Below the pieces are notes generated by a model. It worked only from the letters and a program-made list of their open reading frames with translations, made no database searches and was not told the DNA's origin. Below, piece after piece: positions 51,680 through 60,578 of a stretch of DNA of 64,000 nucleotides (positions within the stretch are counted from its first letter, which is position 1; every line of letters begins with the position of its first letter). Source of the stretch: an uncultured Pseudanabaenaceae cyanobacterium (lineage in GTDB: Bacteria; Cyanobacteriota; Cyanobacteriia; Pseudanabaenales; Pseudanabaenaceae); the NCBI GenBank assembly GCA_937927915.1, contig CALGKB010000001.1, forward strand, positions 186,001 to 250,000. The letters run 5' to 3'. The translations under genes were made by a program, and so were the position numbers.

Positions 51680-52274
51680 CCAGGGTTTGGTACTGCAACT
51701 TGGGCTTGAGGGGGGCAAACTGCAAAGACTCGATCGTGGTGAGGGCAGCATTGGTGAGGGCAGGGGAGGCATTCTGTGCCAGGAGAATTTGGCAGTACTC
51801 CTGCAGGCGTTGTTCCTGTTGAAAGGAAAGGGATTGTTGGGCTGCCCTTTTTTGCAATTCCTGGAGGGCAATCAGGCGGGTGAGATGGTCTTCCGAAGCC
51901 AATTGGAGAATAAGCTGGTCGACTGTGCGTTCTTTACTCCTTTCCCCCCAGGTTTGATAGAGCAGCAACAGGAGAATTGCCAGGACAGCCAAAAATTGTA
52001 GCGCCGCCGCCACACCCACCCAGCCATTGGGATGGGACTGCAATAACATCAGGAGTAAATAGCAGGTAAACACACTGCCGCTCCCCACCCCCATCGCCCA
52101 CAGCAAGCGCTGCCTAGGGCTACCCGATCGATGGTATTGGTAGGCAATTAGCATAGCTGTTGTGCCGCAGAGGAGAGTCACCACCAACCGCCAATTGGTC
52201 AGTACCATAACAAATGCTCCCCCCGCCAGCAGTAAACCAGAGGTGGACACCCGATCGGTATATTTACGCTTCAC
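51657..52274 (-). CDS. Conserved cyanobacterial membrane protein with helical-repeat C-terminus
   Basis: A 205-residue protein starting MKRKYTDRVSTSGLLLAGGA. Four hydrophobic segments lie in the first 115 residues (FVMVLTNWRLVVTLLCGTTA and others). A soluble helical domain follows (VDQLILQLASEDHLTRLIAL, then QEQRLQEYCQILLAQNASPA), which resembles an armadillo-like fold known in cyanobacterial hypothetical proteins. I do not know its function. It converges on the ABC ATPase gene with a 23-base overlap. Its upstream neighbour is cobK, read on the same strand, about 90 bases away. Confidence 0.72.
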   Translation of the reverse strand: MKRKYTDRVSTSGLLLAGGAFVMVLTNWRLVVTLLCGTTAMLIAYQYHRSGSPRQRLLWAMGVGSGSVFTCYLLLMLLQSHPNGWVGVAAALQFLAVLAILLLLLYQTWGERSKERTVDQLILQLASEDHLTRLIALQELQKRAAQQSLSFQQEQRLQEYCQILLAQNASPALTNAALTTIESLQFAPLKPKLQYQTLVTPPEVA

Positions 52275-52363
52275 AGACCTTAGTTATAGCCTGCCTTTCA
52301 TTGTAGACAGGGGTTAGGGCTTTGTAAATCCCAGGTAAAAGTTGTATCTAGCTTGATTGCCAC

Positions 52364-53164
52364 TCAATGCCCTGGCGCACGATCGGTCTTTCTTGTATAG
52401 GAGTTGCTACAATCTCCTCTAAAAAAACTCACTACCTGATCGAGGGCTGCTTCTAGGGTAGTTACCAGGGGAGCAGGGGGTAAGGGGGGACGTTGCACTA
52501 TCACTACAGGTAAATTTAACTGCCTTGCCGCTACAATTTTGGCATAGGTGGCATCCCCACCACTGTTCTTAGTCACGATCGTGTCGATTCTATGCTCCTG
52601 CAGTAATGCCAATTCCTCTTCTAAGGTAAAGGGACCCCGATCGAGAATCACTTCGCTGTTGGGAATATCTATGGTGGGGGGGTCAACCGATCGGATTAAA
52701 AACCACAGATGGGGCAAATTTTGGAAAGGGGCTAAATTCTGTCTACCAGTGGTGAGGAATACCCGTTGGGCAGTAGAGGGCAGGGCAGAGGGGACAGCTT
52801 CCAAACAATCGACAGGAATCCAACGATCGGTAGGGTCAGGCTCCCAGGCAGGACGGCAAAAGAGGAGATAGGGAACACAGGCGATTTGGCAAGCAAGAAA
52901 GGCATTTTGCTTAATTTGACCGGCGCAGGGGTGGGTCAGATCGACGACGAAGTCAATGCCCGTTGCCACCAAATACTCCGCTAGACCAGGGACACCCCCA
53001 AACCCCCCTATTCTGACTTTTCCCTGTAGATTTTGGGGCTGAGCAGTCCGCCCTGCTAGGGAAGTAATCACCTCCACCTGGGGACAGCGAGAGACAAACT
53101 GCTGCACAAACTTAACCGCATCCCCCGTCCCCCCCAGGACTAACAACCTAGAACATTTCCACAC
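52364..53164 (-). CDS. cobK: Precorrin-6A reductase
   Basis: A 266-residue CobK/CbiJ that reduces precorrin-6A (or its cobalt form) with NADPH in corrin-ring synthesis. The Rossmann start is SRLLVLGGTGDAVKFVQQF; FVVDLTHPCAGQIKQNAF, LTTGRQNLAPF, ILDRGPFTLEEELALL and VTKNSGGDATYAKIVAARQL are the family blocks. I favour GTG 53164 as start, since a longer reading to 53218 lies wholly inside the upstream gene. The start overlaps the end of that small gene by 17 bases, so they are translationally coupled. Other cob genes are not in the window. Confidence 0.88.
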   Translation of the reverse strand: MWKCSRLLVLGGTGDAVKFVQQFVSRCPQVEVITSLAGRTAQPQNLQGKVRIGGFGGVPGLAEYLVATGIDFVVDLTHPCAGQIKQNAFLACQIACVPYLLFCRPAWEPDPTDRWIPVDCLEAVPSALPSTAQRVFLTTGRQNLAPFQNLPHLWFLIRSVDPPTIDIPNSEVILDRGPFTLEEELALLQEHRIDTIVTKNSGGDATYAKIVAARQLNLPVVIVQRPPLPPAPLVTTLEAALDQVVSFFRGDCSNSYTRKTDRAPGH

Positions 53165-53405
53165 TACTGGTAAAGATAGGCTCAACGTGGACACCGATGA
53201 CATTACTAGGGCGAACAAATAAAATTTCGTTCTCTTCTTTAACCGGCATCGGCGTTAGTTCCCGCGAGTCCGCCTTGGGTTCAAACTTCCCCTTGTACCA
53301 GGTTTTGACCTCCTCGATCGTGTTAAACCGCAAGCGTGCCGTATGACCACCCTCCAACATGAGATGGACATGGAATTCGTTGGGCTTTCTGGGTTCTCTG
53401 GGCAT
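53148..53405 (-). CDS. Small conserved cyanobacterial protein, function unknown
   Basis: An 85-residue protein that begins MPREPRKPNEFHVHLMLEGG. It continues HTARLRFNTIEEVKTWYKGK and ends NVIGVHVEPIFTSSVEMF. The pattern is familiar from short cyanobacterial proteins, but I know of no function. No membrane segment is visible. Start overlaps nothing upstream; coaX diverges 36 bases away. Its end contains the cobK start. Because the two overlap, it may be needed in step with CobK. Confidence 0.7.
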   Translation of the reverse strand: MPREPRKPNEFHVHLMLEGGHTARLRFNTIEEVKTWYKGKFEPKADSRELTPMPVKEENEILFVRPSNVIGVHVEPIFTSSVEMF

Positions 53406-53441
53406 AACTCACTCTGCTAAATTGCTAAACTTTAGATTACC

Positions 53442-54128
53442 ATGACAGGAAAATGGCTGGCTCTTAACTTCGGTAACACACGCCTGCACTGGGCAATTCT
53501 GCAAGGTAAAACTCTCCTGGAATGGGGGGATACTCCCTACGCAACGCTGCATACTTTTGACCCCCAAGCCTTGCCCTTGTTTGACCAGGCAGAGCCACCG
53601 CCCATCCTCATTGCCAGTGTCAACCCCCATTACTCTGCTCCCTGGTTGCATTTGCCCCGCAGTCAGTTGCTGACCCTTGCCGATGTTCCCCTCCCCCACA
53701 CCTACCCCACCCTGGGTATCGATCGGGCATTAGCTGCCTGGGGTGCTAGACAGCGCTACGGTACTCCCGTACTGGTCATAGACTGCGGTACTGCCATTAC
53801 CCTCACTGCCGTTGATGCCCTGGGTAACTTTGCCGGGGGAGCTATTTTCCCTGGTATGGATATCCTGCGCCACAGCTGCCAACAACGCCTGCCCCATTTG
53901 CCCCCCCTCTCCCTCCCTGACCATACCCCCCCCCTCTGGAGCCACGACACCCCTAGCGCTATGCAGAGCGGTCTGTTTCACTTCATCTGCGCCGGGCTGC
54001 AAAAATTTATTGCCGATCGTTCTACCCTTACCCTCTTCACAGGAGGAGATGGACAATACTGGCAACAACACTTCCCTGGCACCCACTTTGACCCCCATCT
54101 AGTCTTTTGGGGAATGGCAGAACTATAA
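53442..54128 (+). CDS. coaX: Type III pantothenate kinase
   Basis: A 228-residue CoaX, which phosphorylates pantothenate in the first step of coenzyme A synthesis. The phosphate motif [13 protein letters not shown], then [17 protein letters not shown] and [20 protein letters not shown], and [10 protein letters not shown] belong to the ASKHA-fold CoaX family. Type III kinases need a monovalent cation and are not inhibited by CoA. The end is short of longer members by some residues. It is divergent from the small gene at 53148-53405, and rpmF follows 28 bases after its stop. Confidence 0.9.
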   Translation: MTGKWLALNFGNTRLHWAILQGKTLLEWGDTPYATLHTFDPQALPLFDQAEPPPILIASVNPHYSAPWLHLPRSQLLTLADVPLPHTYPTLGIDRALAAWGARQRYGTPVLVIDCGTAITLTAVDALGNFAGGAIFPGMDILRHSCQQRLPHLPPLSLPDHTPPLWSHDTPSAMQSGLFHFICAGLQKFIADRSTLTLFTGGDGQYWQQHFPGTHFDPHLVFWGMAEL

Positions 54129-54156
54129 TGGGAGGGCTGTGTTAAAACCAGAGACT

Positions 54157-54330
54157 ATGGCAGTTCCTAAGAAACGCACCTCCAAAGCAAAATCCGCCAC
54201 CCGCAAAGCCGTGTGGAAAGCAAAAGCCCGCAAAGCCGCCCAGAAAGCCCTCTCCCTGGGTAAAGCTATCTTGACAGGCAACAACCGCAGCTTTATCTAC
54301 CCGCAGGCGGAGGAAGAGGAGGAGGAATAG
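54157..54330 (+). CDS. rpmF: 50S ribosomal protein L32
   Basis: A 57-residue L32 starting [20 protein letters not shown]. The family normally keeps a zinc-ribbon with Cys residues, which cyanobacterial and plastid forms usually lack, as here. The basic body is followed by [16 protein letters not shown], an acidic tail. I choose ATG 54157 over 54139 because the N-terminus fits. It sits directly after coaX, and its stop is adjacent to the end of a converging gene (54332). Confidence 0.92.
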   Translation: MAVPKKRTSKAKSATRKAVWKAKARKAAQKALSLGKAILTGNNRSFIYPQAEEEEEE

Positions 54331-54331
54331 C

Positions 54332-54652
54332 TCAAATAAATTCCACTTCCAATTGGGCGACTGTTACCGCCGCAAAGGCAAAAGCCAAGACCAAGGGCAG
54401 AGGGTTAGCCGACCACAGAGTTATCCCTCCCCCTACCAGGGCAAAGAGAATTGCCAAGGCACACCAGTATTGTTCATCGGCGGTCAGACCCTTTTGCGCC
54501 TTAATTAACTTGAGGATTTTTGTGGGAATCGGTTCGGGAATGACTGCTCCAGGGGGAAAAGCCCAATAGTTGTTTGCCTGCGCCTGGAACAACTCCGTCC
54601 AGCCATTGGCGTTACACCACTCTTCTATCCATTCATCCTGAAAGTGTTTCAT
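54332..54652 (-). CDS. Conserved cyanobacterial small membrane protein
   Basis: A 106-residue protein that starts MKHFQDEWIEEWCNANGWTE. A soluble segment (LFQAQANNYWAFPPGAVIPE, PIPTKILKLIKAQKGLTADE) is followed by two hydrophobic helices (ALAILFALVGGGITLW and PLVLAFAFAAVTVAQL). I recognise the type from cyanobacterial genomes but not a function. Stop lies 1 base from the rpmF stop. Its start faces the long non-coding region before mysA, and an inverted repeat lies 14-62 bases upstream of the start. Confidence 0.68.
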   Translation of the reverse strand: MKHFQDEWIEEWCNANGWTELFQAQANNYWAFPPGAVIPEPIPTKILKLIKAQKGLTADEQYWCALAILFALVGGGITLWSANPLPLVLAFAFAAVTVAQLEVEFI

Positions 54653-54665
54653 AAAACATTGATAA

Positions 54666-54714
54666 TTCTCTATCCCTCTGTCCTAATCTAAACACTTTTC
54701 CCTAGGATAGAGAA
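54666..54714. repeat. 10-base perfect inverted repeat upstream of the small membrane gene
   Basis: TTCTCTATCC and GGATAGAGAA are perfectly complementary with 29 bases between. Further pairing outside gives about 13 pairs with mismatches. It may be an operator or an RNA hairpin in the leader of the minus-strand gene starting at 54652. Confidence 0.5.
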
Positions 54715-54793
54715 CTATTGTTGCTAATATTTACATTCCCTCGCAGAACTTAACCAAATCCGCAGGGCAATGGCAATTACTATAAGTATAAAT

Positions 54794-54822
54794 ACTGAGG
54801 GGCGATGTCTACCCCTCTTAGT
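54794..54822 (+). other. Hairpin downstream of a possible promoter, candidate small RNA 5' end
   Basis: ACTGAGGGG pairs with CCCCTCTTAGT (two unpaired Ts) around a nine-base loop. Just upstream is ACTATAAGTATAAATA, which could hold a -10 element. About 50 bases further an AGCCA/TGGCT pair is followed by AGTTTTTG, which is a weak terminator-like end near 54875. Confidence 0.3.
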
Positions 54823-55533
54823 AACTAGATGGAGCCAGCGTTCGTAAGTTGTGTGGCTAGTTTTTGCCCTTCCACAGAAACAGTAGCTTGATGTAAAACT
54901 ACTCTACGTCTTGTAGAGATCGGATTTGTTGGGGTCTTTCTTTGCCGCTCTTTCTGGTAGCTTGGGCAGCTATACCCGTAGATGGCAAAAGAAGCATTGG
55001 CAAGTTCTCGCAGGGGAGCTATCCCAGGAGCATCTAAATTACCAAATTAGCCCGCACTCCCTTAGAGAGCACTGCAGATACTAGTGACATTTGTCAGAAT
55101 CAAAGGACTGTCTACATCTAGGCAATTGCTTACTACTCTGCCAACGGCTTGCCCCGTGTGAGCCTCTAGGGTAAGGGTTTGGGCTTGCACTGGTAACAGC
55201 AAAGAGAGATTGCGAGCCGTAATAGGTAGAAATCTGAGGGGTCTGGTTGACATAAATCGACCCCTTGGGGCTAGGGTTATATGACGATAAGTGCTACTCC
55301 CTGGGGTAGAAATTTAGTTATGGGGGACAAGGACACAGTATTAAGAAATTATTAATAGTAGTTTATACCGCTTAGAAGCGAAATATTAATTATTGCATCT
55401 GCAGTTTTTTTAGTCATATAGCCGTAGACAGAATTACAGTAAAAATAACTATGGTTTATGGGGGCATCAGTAGTTATGCATATTTACCAATTGCAATATT
55501 GTGATATGTTTACTGTAGTTACAGACAAAAGCT

Positions 55534-56763
55534 ATGGGTAACATTCAGGCACACTTCACGGCGACGGAGAAAGCGTTCCATGTAGAGGGCTACGAAAAGA
55601 TTGAATTTAGTCTGCTCTATGTGGATGGTGCTTTTCGGATTGGCAACAGGGAAATTGCTGACTGCTACAAACTCTTCGGGCGTTGTTTGATGGTGATCGA
55701 CCCTGTAATTTACAGTCTCTACCGGGAGGAAATTAACAGTTATTTCGCCCATTACGAGATTGCTTTGACAGTTTTCCCCATTGTGATCAAGGAAACGGAT
55801 AAGAATTTGCGCACCTTTGAACGCATTATTGATGCCTTTGTCGATTTTGGTTTAATTCGCAAGGAGCCTGTTTTGGTGGTGGGGGGTGGCTTGATGACGG
55901 ATGTGGTGGGATTTGCTTGCGCCGCCTACCGCCGCAGTACTAACTATATTCGGGTGCCCACTACTTTGATTGGTCTCATCGATGCCAGTGTAGCCATTAA
56001 GGTGGCAGTTAATCACGGCAAATTAAAGAACAGATTGGGGGCTTACCATGCGTCTCAAAAGGTGATCCTAGATTTTTCTTTCCTCAGAACTTTACCGATC
56101 GCGCAAGTCAGAAATGGCATGGCGGAGTTGATTAAAATTGCCATAGTTGCCCATGCTGATTTGTTTGCCAAGTTAGAGGAGTACGGAGAGGATTTGTTAC
56201 ACACCCGCTTTGGTTTTTTAGATGGCTCGGAGGAGTTGCGGCAGGTAGGACACTATATTACCTATGAGGCAATTAAGCGGATGTTGGAACTAGAGGTGCC
56301 CAATTTACATGAGCTAGACCTCGATCGGGTGATTGCCTATGGTCACACCTGGAGTCCGACGTTGGAATTAGCGCCAGAGATTCCTATGTTTCACGGGCAC
56401 GCAGTGAATATTGATATGGCATTTTCAGCAACCATTGCTTGGCAACGGGGTTATATCACGGAGACGGAATTGCACCGCATTTTAGGGTTGATGAGTCGGG
56501 TGGGTTTGGCACTAGACAGTGAGTACTTTACCCCTGAGTTGTTGTGGCGGGCAACGGAATCGATCGTGCGCACTAGGGATGGCAAACAACGGGCGGCGGT
56601 ACCGAGACCCATCGGGACTTGTTATTTCATCAACGACTTGACGAAGGAAGAATTGACCCAGACTTTGTTTTTACACAAGGAGATTTGTCAGTCCTATCCG
56701 CGCCAGGGGGCTGGCATTGATATGTTTATGACTCTGGATTATCCTGAAAGGGCAGCGGTGTAA
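55534..56763 (+). CDS. mysA: Demethyl-4-deoxygadusol synthase
   Basis: A 409-residue sugar-phosphate cyclase of the dehydroquinate-synthase superfamily. With sedoheptulose-7-phosphate as substrate and NAD+ and zinc as cofactors it makes the mycosporine core, demethyl-4-deoxygadusol. Blocks [40 protein letters not shown] and [20 protein letters not shown] closely resemble the Anabaena variabilis enzyme, and the [13 protein letters not shown] segment carries a zinc-binding His. The neighbouring mysBCD genes confirm the assignment over the related 2-epi-5-epi-valiolone synthases. The ATG has no strong ribosome site. It leads a four-gene operon, with mysB 2 bases after its stop. Confidence 0.93.
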   Translation: MGNIQAHFTATEKAFHVEGYEKIEFSLLYVDGAFRIGNREIADCYKLFGRCLMVIDPVIYSLYREEINSYFAHYEIALTVFPIVIKETDKNLRTFERIIDAFVDFGLIRKEPVLVVGGGLMTDVVGFACAAYRRSTNYIRVPTTLIGLIDASVAIKVAVNHGKLKNRLGAYHASQKVILDFSFLRTLPIAQVRNGMAELIKIAIVAHADLFAKLEEYGEDLLHTRFGFLDGSEELRQVGHYITYEAIKRMLELEVPNLHELDLDRVIAYGHTWSPTLELAPEIPMFHGHAVNIDMAFSATIAWQRGYITETELHRILGLMSRVGLALDSEYFTPELLWRATESIVRTRDGKQRAAVPRPIGTCYFINDLTKEELTQTLFLHKEICQSYPRQGAGIDMFMTLDYPERAAV

Positions 56764-56765
56764 GT

Positions 56766-57569
56766 ATGAGACCGATCACACCTGTTGGAATTTTGGCGCA
56801 GAAGCTCCAACTTTTGCTAGAGAAGGGGAAGGGCTTAAATCTGGACCCTGATTTTATGGCAGAATTGGAGGCTGCCACCGCTTTGGCAAAGGGGATAGAA
56901 CCCTACACGGAATACTGTACTAGTCCTGCTTCAGAGCCACTGCGGCAGTTGGTGGAGAGAACCCGATCGGAGGATTGGCAATCCCGTTACAAAGAGGGGG
57001 CGACGGTAAAACCTCTGGTTGCGGAGATGTTGTCGGGGCAGGTGGAGGGGCAGTTTCTCCAGATGTTGTTGTACGCCCTCAAGGCACGGCGGGTGTTGGA
57101 AATCGGGATGTTTACCGGTTATTCAGCTTTGGCGATGGCAGAGGCGCTGCCGGAGGATGGGGTGGTCATTGCCTGTGAGATTGATCCCTTTGCCGCCCAA
57201 TTTGCCCAGGAGTCCTTTCGTCTGTCCCCCCATGGCAAAAAGATTGATGTCAGAGTGGCTCCCGCTATGCAGACGTTGCATCAATTGGCAGCTGAGGGGC
57301 AGTCCTTTGACTTTATCTTTATCGATGCTGATAAGGGGGGCTATGTTGACTATTTTCGTTTCATTCTCGATCGGGGTCTCTTGGCGGCAGGGGGCATAAT
57401 TGCGGTGGATAACACTTTTTATGAAGGTCAGGCATATCTGCCACCAGAGCAACGGGGGGAGAATGGCAAAGCGATCGCGGCTTTTAATGAAGTGGTGCAG
57501 AAGGACGATCGGGTTGTGCAGGTGTTAGTGCCGTTGCGGGACGGTGTGACATTAATTCGGCGGGTCTAG
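56766..57569 (+). CDS. mysB: Mycosporine O-methyltransferase
   Basis: A 267-residue class I SAM-dependent O-methyltransferase of the caffeoyl-CoA/catechol type. It has ARRVLEIGMFTGYSALAMAE as the SAM loop, ACEIDPFAAQFAQ as the acidic loop, FIFIDADKGGYVDYFRFIL for the metal site and IAVDNTFYEG. It turns demethyl-4-deoxygadusol into 4-deoxygadusol. ATG 56766 follows the mysA stop by 2 bases and the mysC start lies 1 base after its own stop, so the operon is strictly coupled. An N-terminal extension of about 60 residues before the fold is family-typical. Confidence 0.93.
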   Translation: MRPITPVGILAQKLQLLLEKGKGLNLDPDFMAELEAATALAKGIEPYTEYCTSPASEPLRQLVERTRSEDWQSRYKEGATVKPLVAEMLSGQVEGQFLQMLLYALKARRVLEIGMFTGYSALAMAEALPEDGVVIACEIDPFAAQFAQESFRLSPHGKKIDVRVAPAMQTLHQLAAEGQSFDFIFIDADKGGYVDYFRFILDRGLLAAGGIIAVDNTFYEGQAYLPPEQRGENGKAIAAFNEVVQKDDRVVQVLVPLRDGVTLIRRV

Positions 57570-57570
57570 G

Positions 57571-58884
57571 ATGAAGTGGCAGGTCATAGTCCAAAATCTG
57601 GCTACACTTTTGTTGTTATTCCTGTTGTTGCCCTTTAATTTGCTGTTCACTCTTGTAGCGGTCTTACTGGCTGTCTGGCGGCGGCGGCATCTCTATCAAA
57701 ACAAGACGGTGATGGTCAGTGGCGGCAAGATGAGCAAGGGGTTACACCTGGCGCGGGCATTTTATAGGGCGGGTTACCGTGTTATTTTGCTGGAGACCCA
57801 TAAATACTGGCTAGCTGGCAGTCGTTTTTCCTGGTGTATCGATCGGTTCTACACTACCCCTGATCCCCGCGCTGGGGAGTATGCTGATGCGCTGTTAAAG
57901 ATTGTGCAGAAGGAAAAAGTCGATGTCTATGTGCCTGTCTGTAGTCCCGTTGCTAGTTATTACGATGCCAAAGCCAGAGAGGTGTTAGATAGTCACTGTA
58001 CCGTCTTGCAGCCTGCTGCCGATGTAGTGGCGATGCTGGATGATAAATATCGCTTTATTAAAACGGCAGAATCCTTGGGGTTGCCAGTGCCGCGCTCCTT
58101 TTTGATTACCGATCGACAGCAGGTGTTAGATTTTGACTTTAGTAGCTTTCCCCGTCCTTTCATTTTGAAGAGTATTAAGTATGATGCAGTGAGAAGACTG
58201 AATTTGACTAAGTTGCCCTGTGCCAACAAGGAAGAGATGGTCAGTTTTCTCAATTCTCTGCCGATTAGTGTAGACAAGCCTTGGGTGCTGCAGGAATTTA
58301 TCCCAGGGCAGGAATACTGCACCCATAGCACTGTGAGAGAGGGGCAGTTGCGAGTGCATTGTTGTTGTCGGTCTTCTGCTTTTCAGGTGAACTACGAGTA
58401 TGTGGAGCATCCGCAAATACGGGAGTGGGTGCATACTTTTGTCAGTCACTTACAGTTAACAGGGCAGATTTCTTTTGACTTTATAGAGGCAGAGGATGGC
58501 AAAGTCTATCCCCTTGAGTGTAATCCCCGCACGCACTCGGCCATCACTATGTTTTACAATCATCCCCACTTGGCGGCAGCATATTTAGACCCCCTATTCT
58601 CGGACACAATCACCCCTCTTCCTACTAGCCGTCCTACCTATTGGCTCTACCATGAATTGTGGCGATTAGTAACTAACATCTTGGATATGGCAGAGGTACA
58701 GAAGCGCCTGAGAATAATTTGCAATGGACAGGAAGGTATATTTAGTTGGGACGACCCCCTGCCATTTTTGATGGTCTATCACTGGCAAATTCCCCTGTTA
58801 CTGTTACAGGATGTGGTCAAACAAAAGGGGTGGGTGCGCATAGATTTTAACATTGGCAAATTAGTGCAGTTGGATGGGGATTGA
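57571..58884 (+). CDS. mysC: ATP-grasp ligase making mycosporine-glycine
   Basis: A 437-residue ATP-grasp enzyme. It starts with a hydrophobic anchor (LATLLLLFLLLPFNLLFTLV) and then SGGKMSKGLHLARAFYRAGY. The ATP-grasp core includes VPVCSPVASYYDAKAREVL, MLDDKYRFIKTAESLGLPVP, FILKSIKYDAVRRLNLTKLP and the metal-binding LECNPRTHSAITMFYNHP. MysC ligates glycine to 4-deoxygadusol to give mycosporine-glycine. The N-terminal segment suggests attachment to a membrane, as in the Anabaena protein. It lies 1 base after mysB and 1 base before the mysD start. Confidence 0.93.
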   Translation: MKWQVIVQNLATLLLLFLLLPFNLLFTLVAVLLAVWRRRHLYQNKTVMVSGGKMSKGLHLARAFYRAGYRVILLETHKYWLAGSRFSWCIDRFYTTPDPRAGEYADALLKIVQKEKVDVYVPVCSPVASYYDAKAREVLDSHCTVLQPAADVVAMLDDKYRFIKTAESLGLPVPRSFLITDRQQVLDFDFSSFPRPFILKSIKYDAVRRLNLTKLPCANKEEMVSFLNSLPISVDKPWVLQEFIPGQEYCTHSTVREGQLRVHCCCRSSAFQVNYEYVEHPQIREWVHTFVSHLQLTGQISFDFIEAEDGKVYPLECNPRTHSAITMFYNHPHLAAAYLDPLFSDTITPLPTSRPTYWLYHELWRLVTNILDMAEVQKRLRIICNGQEGIFSWDDPLPFLMVYHWQIPLLLLQDVVKQKGWVRIDFNIGKLVQLDGD

Positions 58885-58885
58885 G

Positions 58886-59908
58886 ATGAAAATTCTGCAG
58901 CTGGTTGGCTCCCCTAGTAGTAGTTTCTACGCGCAGTTGTCCCGCCTCTACGCCCAGGATTCTATTGCTGCCCTCAGCGATCGTTATGAATTTCTGATTG
59001 CCTATGTAACCAAGGAAGGCTGGCGGTTTCCTGCTTCTTTGCAACCAGAGGACATCGATCGGGCAGAATTGTTGTCTTTACCTGCCGCTCTCACGGTCTT
59101 AGCCAACGAAAAACCAACGGTTGCCCTACCCCAGATGTTTTGTCTGCCAGGGATGACCATCTATCGGTCTTTGTTAGATGTCTTACAAATTCCCTACATT
59201 GGCAACCCAGGTAGTTTGATGGCATTGACGGCGGATAAAGCAAAGACAAAAGTAATTGTGGCTAGTGGGGGAGTGCCGGTGCCCAGGGGGGAGATATTGC
59301 ACAAAGGGGAAGAGCCAACCCTAACACCACCTGTGGTGGTGAAACCAGTGGATGCCGATAATTCCCTCGGTGTGTCTTTTGTGCGCCAAGCAGCAGAATA
59401 TGGGGAGGCATTAGCACTGGCAAGGCAAGAATCCGATCGGGTTTTGGTAGAGGAATTCATCCCTGGCAGAGAGGTGCGCTGCGGCATTTTAGACCTCGGC
59501 AAAGAGCTAATCTGTCTGCCTTTGGAGGAATATCCTATCAATCCCGCCTACCCCATTCGCACGGTAGAGAGTAAAATCAAAGCCACAGAGACGGGCGAGC
59601 TTTATCTCACGGCAAAAGACCCTACGAAAGCCTGGATTATTCCCCCCGCTTCTGACCCCATTACTCCTAAAGTGTGGGCATTAGCAAAGCTATGTCACCG
59701 CGCCTTGGGCTGTCGTCATTACAGTTTATTTGATTTTCGTATTACCCCCCCTGGGGCAGTGTATTTTCTGGAGGCGGGATTATATTGTTCTTTTTCCCCC
59801 AAGAGTGTGATTGTGACGATGGCACGCAGTGCTGGCATTACTTTGGAGGATTTGTTGGATAAAATGCTAGGGGCGGTTCTCCCTGAGGCTCAGGTACAAG
59901 CTCAGTAA
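58886..59908 (+). CDS. mysD: D-Ala-D-Ala ligase-like MAA ligase
   Basis: A 340-residue ligase that couples a second amino acid to mycosporine-glycine, giving disubstituted MAAs such as shinorine, porphyra-334 or mycosporine-2-glycine. The N-terminus is MKILQLVGSPSSSFYAQLSR; the ATP-grasp region has VVKPVDADNSLGVSFVRQA, LVEEFIPGREVRCGILDLG and YFLEAGLYCSFSPKSVIVTM. The usual Asn of the metal-binding motif is not in the familiar ExN form. I start at ATG 58886, not 58874, since that gives the family N-terminus and follows the mysC stop by 1 base. Its 3' end overlaps the converging SLH gene by 42 bases. Confidence 0.9.
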   Translation: MKILQLVGSPSSSFYAQLSRLYAQDSIAALSDRYEFLIAYVTKEGWRFPASLQPEDIDRAELLSLPAALTVLANEKPTVALPQMFCLPGMTIYRSLLDVLQIPYIGNPGSLMALTADKAKTKVIVASGGVPVPRGEILHKGEEPTLTPPVVVKPVDADNSLGVSFVRQAAEYGEALALARQESDRVLVEEFIPGREVRCGILDLGKELICLPLEEYPINPAYPIRTVESKIKATETGELYLTAKDPTKAWIIPPASDPITPKVWALAKLCHRALGCRHYSLFDFRITPPGAVYFLEAGLYCSFSPKSVIVTMARSAGITLEDLLDKMLGAVLPEAQVQAQ

Positions 59909-60478
59909 CTTAGCCATATCCAAGCGGGTCATGGGAGCAAGGGGGCGCAGGCGTTTTTGTTCATCCACGTCCACCAATCCTTCATAGAGAGCAGTAGCTA
60001 CGGCTCGCCTTGCCCAAGGGGGAATCTCCTTAGCATCGGGGTAGGGAGCTAGTATCTCCGCCACAGTGGCATCGGAAAATTGAAACACCCCATAGGCGTT
60101 GGCAAAACTGGCAATGGCTTCGGCACGATTGATCCGCTGATTGGGGTAGAACAAACCTTGGTCGTAGCCCCGCATTACCCCTGTGCGCAAAACCACTTGG
60201 ATACTGTCGTAAGCCCAGTGATTACGGGGCACATCTTTGACGGGGATATTGACAGTCCGCAGGCGGCGTTGCAGTTGGAAAGTGCGCACTAAAATAGTCG
60301 CCAGTTCAGCACGGCTGATTACGCGCTGGGGGTGAAATTGTCCATCCCGATCGAGTTCCATCAATCTTGCCTTGAGGACGGTGGCAATGGGGTCAGGGGG
60401 GAGTTGGGAGCGGAGTTCCTGGGCAGGGACAGCCAGAGAGAGGACAAGGGTTAAGTAGAGGGCAAGCTGGGTCTTCAT
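59867..60478 (-). CDS. S-layer homology (SLH) domain protein, exported
   Basis: A 203-residue protein starting with ATG 60478 and a signal peptide (MKTQLALYLTLVLSLAVPAQ). At least two SLH-type repeats are visible: VISRAELATILVRTFQLQRR with VKDVPRNHWAYDSIQVVLRT, and GYDQGLFYPNQRINRAEAIA with WARRAVATALYEGLVDVDEQ. SLH domains bind peptidoglycan-linked polymers or, in cyanobacteria, tie the outer membrane to the wall. The N-terminal extension readable up to 60739 is antisense to the FKBP gene and has no signal, so it is not part of the gene. It overlaps the end of mysD. Confidence 0.78.
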   Translation of the reverse strand: MKTQLALYLTLVLSLAVPAQELRSQLPPDPIATVLKARLMELDRDGQFHPQRVISRAELATILVRTFQLQRRLRTVNIPVKDVPRNHWAYDSIQVVLRTGVMRGYDQGLFYPNQRINRAEAIASFANAYGVFQFSDATVAEILAPYPDAKEIPPWARRAVATALYEGLVDVDEQKRLRPLAPMTRLDMAKLLSLYLSLRENRP

Positions 60479-60503
60479 GGGTAAATTGGGAATCCGCTTC
60501 ATG

Positions 60504-60509
60504 TATAAT
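60504..60509 (+). promoter_or_regulatory. Putative -10 box of the FKBP gene
   Basis: A perfect TATAAT is 70 bases before the chosen FKBP start. It overlaps the region just upstream of the divergent SLH gene start (60478), so both promoters occupy the same few dozen bases. No good -35 was found. Confidence 0.35.
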
Positions 60510-60578
60510 TCTCTAGGAACTGGAGACGATTGGATACACAGTGGTCGTTCCCTGCATGATGAATTAGGAGATAGGTCT

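Larger units (their letters stand above)
54653..55533. other. 881-base non-coding region upstream of the mys operon
   Basis: No convincing gene. On the minus strand a 63-codon reading frame at 55062-55253 contains LSLLLPVQAQTLTLEAHTGQ, vaguely like the ends of exported cyanobacterial proteins, but it has no ribosome site and may be a relic. Two structured segments are listed separately (54666-54714 and 54794-54822). The last 170 bases before mysA are AT-rich and lack a clear ribosome binding site (CAGACAAAAGCTATG). The mys promoter is presumably in the right half. Confidence 0.5.
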
